Assembly (NCBI GenBank): GCA_963510375.1
Contig: CAUPES010000024.1
Coordinates: 1 to 9,193, forward strand
Length of the DNA: 9,193 nt
From: Fastidiosipila sp963510375
GTDB taxonomy: Bacteria > Bacillota > Clostridia > Saccharofermentanales > Fastidiosipilaceae
Direction: 5' to 3'
The first letter of the stretch is position 1, and the number at the start of each line of letters is the position of its first letter. A program made the position numbers and the translations under genes. Shown here one piece after another: positions 6,204-9,193 of this stretch. The notes beneath the pieces are model-generated. The model was not told the DNA's origin and did not search any database. It saw only the letters and a list, made by a program, of their open reading frames with translations.

Positions 6204-7310
6204 CTATATATCTCTTCTCTTAAATATAATTGTAGCCATTACTAAAAATATTACAAAATACAAAGCTGCTATTCCTGCACTAAGATATAAGCTCATTCCT
6301 GGCACTTGTGCACCTGAAATAAGGTTGTTTTCTAAGTTCATGTGCACGAAAGGTGTGTAGCGTAAGAACTTATAGTTGCCTACAAAAGCTTCTACTATGC
6401 TATTCAACAACATATAAATTGCCAGAGATGCTGTAATAGTTCCTGCATTAGATCTTGTAACAACTGCCAATAGCAACACTAAACTCAGTGGCATTATCAG
6501 TGATAAAGTTGATAAACCATAGATTATCAAGGTATATGCAAATAGTGAGACTGAGTGACTTTGCCCATCAATCGCAAAAATAAAAGTCCTGCCCAAATCA
6601 CCCCAGCCAAAGAATATAGCGCTAGCAAATAAGTGCAATAGATAGTTACAGACTTGAATAATCACAGCGACAATTACCACTGCTGTGAATTTTGCTAATA
6701 GAACAGATACACGGCTACCAGCCTTCATTACTGAGAATTTAATTGATCCATTCTCGAATTCTCCAGCGACTTGTAAACTGAGGGTTGAAGCAAGAGCAAT
6801 GAATATCAAAGTTATATAAATCGGTCCATGAGCTAGGTTTGACCAGGCGTTCAAGAAGTTATCGCTCTTATAAAACTTTCCAGTATATTTATCATTTGGG
6901 CTTAGGCTCTTGCTTTCTAGAGCTTTCTCTAGCTTTGCTAAATCATCATTTACTCTCTGTTCTTGCAATTCGTTATATTGAGGATTCTTATTTGTACGCA
7001 TTTCTTCATACATTTTACTTTGGCTGCGTAAATGCTCTAGTACTTGTGCATTTGTCATATTCCCGTATGGACTATTTTGATCCATTGGATTACCTACTGT
7101 CACATCGACTCCACCGTCATCGCCGTAATGTTTCTCGTTGTACTCTTTGGCTTGTTGTTCCAACCTTGGCAAAAGGACCTCTGTTGAATAATATGTTAAA
7201 CCTGAAACAGCAAAACTTACCACTACAAGTGCTATTAAAAATACATAAAAAACTTTGCGCTTAAAAATTCTTCTCAACTCGACTCTTGTTGTTCTCCAAA
7301 ATTGCATCAT
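6204..7310 (-). CDS. ABC-2 type exporter permease
   Basis: This 368-residue integral membrane subunit belongs to an ABC exporter of the ABC-2 class. The N-terminus is basic and cytoplasmic (RVELRRIFKRK). TM1 spans about 20-40. A large polar loop of about 120 residues (41-162), presumably extracytoplasmic, contains a charged, helix-prone section near 100-135. Further helices lie at about 163-183, 205-232, 254-284, 288-308 and 342-362, giving six in all. GEFENGSIKFSVMKAGSR (183-200), after the second helix, matches the conserved cytoplasmic segment of ABC-2 permeases that contacts the ATPase. The protein ends FKRRDI, as is common in this class. The ATG at 7310 overlaps the TGA of the ATPase gene (ATGA), and the ribosome binding site GGTGGGG lies within the ATPase coding region, so the two are translationally coupled. 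The substrate is unknown; bacitracin/lantibiotic-type export or immunity is possible. Confidence 0.88.
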   Translation of the reverse strand: MMQFWRTTRVELRRIFKRKVFYVFLIALVVVSFAVSGLTYYSTEVLLPRLEQQAKEYNEKHYGDDGGVDVTVGNPMDQNSPYGNMTNAQVLEHLRSQSKMYEEMRTNKNPQYNELQEQRVNDDLAKLEKALESKSLSPNDKYTGKFYKSDNFLNAWSNLAHGPIYITLIFIALASTLSLQVAGEFENGSIKFSVMKAGSRVSVLLAKFTAVVIVAVIIQVCNYLLHLFASAIFFGWGDLGRTFIFAIDGQSHSVSLFAYTLIIYGLSTLSLIMPLSLVLLLAVVTRSNAGTITASLAIYMLLNSIVEAFVGNYKFLRYTPFVHMNLENNLISGAQVPGMSLYLSAGIAALYFVIFLVMATIIFKRRDI

Positions 7311-8230
7311 AGTATTTCCCCACCTTTTTCTTGCATAATCTCAATGAATACATCTTCCAAATTCTTATGTATTGGTTCTATGGAGTAAATCTTAAAATCT
7401 GCTGCCATTAGATCTTTTAACAACATATTGATATTATCTAGGTCGCAAGCTAAGACCACAAATTCTTTATCAATTTTGCTAGGGATTTTTCTTTCGTCGA
7501 AGTATTCTTTTAGCCTCTTCTGATCATTTGTAGTTATTCTTACATTATTGTCCAAAAGTGATAATGAAATATCTGATATATTTTGCTCTGCTACAATCTC
7601 GCCCTGATTGATCATAACAATACGATCGCAGAGACTCTGTACTTCACTTAAGATATGAGAAGATACCATAACACTAATACCCTCTTGCTCTGCCAAATCT
7701 TTCAACATCTTTCGCAAATCTCTAATTCCTTGTGGGTCTAAACCGTTAAAAGGCTCGTCTAAGATGAGCAAGTTATTTTTTGCTAGCAACATACAAGCAA
7801 TACCCAAACGTTGTTTCATACCAAGGGAATATTGCTTAACTTTTTTATCTAGAGCCTTATCCAACTTCAGCATGTGAGCAACTCGATCTATATCCTCATC
7901 TGTTGTATCTGGATACAAAATTGCAACTTGCTGCAAATGCTCTCTCCCACTAAGAAAAGGGAAAAGGTCCGGATTCTCTACAATCGCCCCAATATTCTTC
8001 TTGATTTTTATAAAATTCTCATCGTAATCTTGTCCTTCGTAATAAATCTTACCAGCGTCTTTTCTATAAAGTCCGGTTATCATCTTGATAGTTGTAGTTT
8101 TACCGGCGCCATTAGGCCCTATAAGTCCCAAGACCTCGCCTTCATACAGATCTAGGTCTATACCTTTGATAATCTCTCTACCAGAAAGAGATTTCCTAAG
8201 TCCTTGAATTTCTAAACGTTTATTGCTCAT
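7307..8230 (-). CDS. ABC transporter ATPase, BcrA/CcmA-like
   Basis: This 307-residue ATP-binding subunit partners the adjacent permease. Visible motifs are Walker A GPNGAGKTT (38-46), signature YSLGMKQR (134-141), Walker B LLILDEP (154-160), D-loop GLD (163-165) and switch histidine His192 in VSSHILSE. The Q-loop position reads IVENPDLFPFLSGREHL, with Glu85 where many ATPases have Gln; this is common in the antibiotic-exporter subfamily. About 100 residues follow the nucleotide-binding core and end in EPIHKNLEDVFIEIMQEKGG, the usual tail of BcrA-like drug and lantibiotic exporters. The start ATG at 8230 has GAGG 5 nt upstream. It is the first gene of the minus-strand run and lies divergent from xpt across a 184-bp gap containing palindromes. 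No two-component system gene is visible beside it, unlike many bacitracin-type modules. Confidence 0.92.
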   Translation of the reverse strand: MSNKRLEIQGLRKSLSGREIIKGIDLDLYEGEVLGLIGPNGAGKTTTIKMITGLYRKDAGKIYYEGQDYDENFIKIKKNIGAIVENPDLFPFLSGREHLQQVAILYPDTTDEDIDRVAHMLKLDKALDKKVKQYSLGMKQRLGIACMLLAKNNLLILDEPFNGLDPQGIRDLRKMLKDLAEQEGISVMVSSHILSEVQSLCDRIVMINQGEIVAEQNISDISLSLLDNNVRITTNDQKRLKEYFDERKIPSKIDKEFVVLACDLDNINMLLKDLMAADFKIYSIEPIHKNLEDVFIEIMQEKGGEIL

Positions 8231-8288
8231 ATGAACCTCACGAAATTATCGAAGTTAATTCGAATAAAATTGCTCTTGTTTTGTCCTT

Positions 8289-8317
8289 ATTATCTTTTAA
8301 GCGCTTAAAACTTAAGC
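8289..8317 (-). promoter_or_regulatory. Possible promoter of the ABC-femX-trmO operon
   Basis: On the minus strand GATAAT (8294-8289) matches the -10 consensus at five of six positions. A -35 box at 16-17 bp would be CTTAAG or GCTTAA, both poor, so the promoter may be weak or activator-dependent. Its spacer is occupied by the palindrome at 8295-8310, and the leader to the ATG at 8230 would be about 50 nt. It is the best candidate in the gap rather than a secure assignment. Confidence 0.3.
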
Positions 8318-8318
8318 G
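8295..8318. promoter_or_regulatory. Overlapping palindromes, probable repressor operator
   Basis: TTTTAAGCGCTTAAAA (8295-8310) is a perfect 16-bp palindrome centred on GC. Its inner 14 bp agree with the palindromic LacI/CcpA-type consensus TGWAARCGYTTWCA at 12 of 14 positions; the two mismatches are the symmetric outer G and C. A second inverted repeat shares its right half: CGCTTAA (8302-8308), spacer AAC, TTAAGCG (8312-8318). The half-site TTAAGCG therefore occurs three times in 24 bp. The element lies between divergent xpt and the ABC operon and overlaps the candidate -35/-10 spacer of the latter, a position suited to repression. No regulator gene is in the window. Confidence 0.5.
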
Positions 8319-8360
8319 TGTAATGTGTTTAAATGTCTTTACAAATTACATTTTAGCATA

Positions 8361-8389
8361 TTAAATGTGGTATCCTATTTCCATATAAT
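8361..8389 (+). promoter_or_regulatory. Candidate xpt promoter
   Basis: A perfect TATAAT (8384-8389) has a poor -35 (TTAAAT, 8361-8366) at 17 bp and would give a leader of only about 20 nt before the ATG at 8415. An alternative is TTTACA (8338-8343) with TTAAAT (8361-8366) at 17 bp. In either case the leader is too short to hold a purine riboswitch, and I see none of its conserved core. Confidence 0.4.
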
Positions 8390-8414
8390 TAAAAATTTTT
8401 ATGGAGTTTAATTT

Positions 8415-9014
8415 ATGAAATTATTAGAAGAAAAAATTTTAAAAGATGGAGATATAAAAGGTACTGATGTTATCAAAGTTGACTCATTCTTGAACCACAG
8501 AGTTGAGCCAGAATTTATCGCTGCCTTAGCTGCTGAATTTGCTAAATATTTTTCTAAGAACTCTCCAACTTTAGTTCTGACCCTAGAATCTAGCGGCATT
8601 CCAGTTGCCTATAAGACAGCTGAACTACTCGGACTTCCAATGGTCTTTGCTAAAAAATCCGAAAGCTTAAACCTTGACAAAGAAACTTACACAACTGAAG
8701 TCTACTCATACACTCGCCAAAATTCTTACAAAGTTAAAGTCAGCAAGAACTATATAAATTCTGATGATAGAGTTCTGATTATAGACGATTTCTTGGCAAG
8801 AGGTAGTGCTAGCCGAGCTCTAATTAATATCTGTAAAGAAGCTGAGGCGGAAATTGCTGGACTCGGATTTGTAATTGAGAAGTTCTATCAAGGTGGTGGC
8901 GAAATCCTACGTCTAAATGATTATGACGTCTATAGCTTAGCTATTATTGAGAAGATTGATCCTGTTTCTGGTCTAGTTTTTATCTCTCAAGAAGAAGTTA
9001 ATTCTAAGTACTAG
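8415..9014 (+). CDS. xpt: Xanthine phosphoribosyltransferase
   Basis: Xpt converts xanthine and PRPP to XMP, which feeds GMP synthesis in the cytoplasmic purine salvage pathway. The 199-residue protein aligns along its length with B. subtilis Xpt (194 residues). It has KVDSFLNHRVEP (21-32) with the xanthine-contacting Asn27, TLESSGIPVAYKTAELLGLP (56-75), FAKKSESLNL (78-87), the PRPP-loop region VLIIDDFLARGSA (120-132) and GFVIEKFYQ with Lys156. In the B. subtilis enzyme the PRPP loop reads ANGQA; here it is ARGSA, so Asn129 is Arg. The ATG at 8415 has GGAG (8403-8406) 8 nt upstream. In many Firmicutes xpt is followed by pbuX and preceded by a guanine riboswitch. The riboswitch is absent here and the downstream neighbour lies outside the window. 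No clear terminator follows the stop. Confidence 0.93.
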   Translation: MKLLEEKILKDGDIKGTDVIKVDSFLNHRVEPEFIAALAAEFAKYFSKNSPTLVLTLESSGIPVAYKTAELLGLPMVFAKKSESLNLDKETYTTEVYSYTRQNSYKVKVSKNYINSDDRVLIIDDFLARGSASRALINICKEAEAEIAGLGFVIEKFYQGGGEILRLNDYDVYSLAIIEKIDPVSGLVFISQEEVNSKY

Positions 9015-9115
9015 CTTGGTTCGTTTATTTATTAGCTGATTTTTAGCCGGTGAGGTGGAGTTATTTTGTTTTGCCGAGTCGAGTATAGCGTAAACTTTAG
9101 CTAGCATAATCTTAG

Positions 9116-9183
9116 GTTATCTAAAAAATTTTTTTGAATGTGAGCAATCAGCGAATATGTCGTTTTGGATAACATGTTATAAT
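9116..9183 (+). promoter_or_regulatory. Extended -10 promoter with upstream inverted repeat
   Basis: TGTTATAAT (9175-9183) is a perfect extended -10 element (TG, one base, TATAAT), which can work without a good -35 box; none is seen at 17 bp. Directly upstream, GTTATCTAAAA (9116-9126) and TTTTGGATAAC (9163-9173) form an 11-bp inverted repeat with one mismatch (a G-U pair in RNA). The right arm abuts the -10 element, so it may be an operator for the gene starting beyond the right edge. The rest of the 179 bp after xpt shows no gene. Confidence 0.45.
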
Positions 9184-9193
9184 AAAAAGAGTG

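Noticed and set aside
6182..6205. 9-bp direct repeat TAAATTTCT near the permease stop
   Set aside because: It is a short AT-rich repeat overlapping a stop codon, with no sign of function or mobility.
6839..7264. 141-codon plus-strand frame opposite the ABC permease
   Set aside because: It lies wholly within a clear permease gene and the product has no domain-like pattern; the length is explained by the permease codon composition.
7874..8155. Plus-strand frame opposite the ABC ATPase
   Set aside because: It is antisense to the Walker A to helical region of a well-supported ATPase and has no initiation signal.
8408..8599. Minus-strand frame opposite the start of xpt
   Set aside because: It overlaps the N-terminal half of a strongly conserved gene and has no support of its own.

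Overview
This window looks like part of the chromosome of an AT-rich, low-GC Gram-positive (Firmicutes) anaerobe. The evidence is strong GGAGG-type ribosome binding sites, TATAAT-type promoters, a sortase-anchored surface protein, a FemX-type lipid II aminoacyltransferase and a Bacillus-type xanthine phosphoribosyltransferase. I cannot name the species. Most of the content is ordinary core genome, with a possible accessory boundary at the left edge.

Layout, left to right. Positions 1-369 (minus) hold the N-terminal 123 codons of a RhuM-family protein that runs off the window. Positions 370-799 are AT-rich intergenic DNA ending in a good promoter for a secreted, cell-wall-anchored protein (800-2239, plus) with InlB/Listeria-Bacteroides-type repeats, an Ig-like domain, a Thr/Lys/Ser stalk and an LSKTG sorting signal. 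Positions 2240-2637 hold a terminator-like hairpin, an overlapping alternative hairpin, a promoter and a long structured leader. Next is a membrane-anchored LysM protein with a double-psi beta-barrel-like C-terminus (2638-3630, plus). A strong bidirectional terminator at 3679-3710 separates this plus-strand pair from a convergent minus-strand gene run.

The minus-strand run, read from 8230 down to 3735, is: ABC transporter ATPase, ABC-2 permease (ATGA overlap), FemX-like peptidoglycan bridge aminoacyltransferase, TrmO tRNA methyltransferase, GIY-YIG nuclease-like protein and a small two-helix membrane protein. Gaps are -4, 52, 18, 39 and 23 nt, so it is probably one operon. It pairs an exporter of the bacitracin/lantibiotic-resistance type with a cell-wall cross-bridge enzyme, followed by housekeeping genes.

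The operon is divergent from xpt (8415-9014, plus), a purine salvage enzyme. The 184-bp gap between them carries two overlapping palindromes, one matching a LacI/CcpA-type operator at 12 of 14 positions. After xpt lie an inverted repeat and an extended -10 promoter that probably drives a gene beyond the right edge.

I found no rRNA, tRNA, insertion sequence or CRISPR array. I do not see a convincing new multi-gene system. The best leads are the palindrome cluster between xpt and the ABC operon, the structured leader of the LysM gene, the composition of the minus-strand operon, and whatever lies beyond the RhuM gene.
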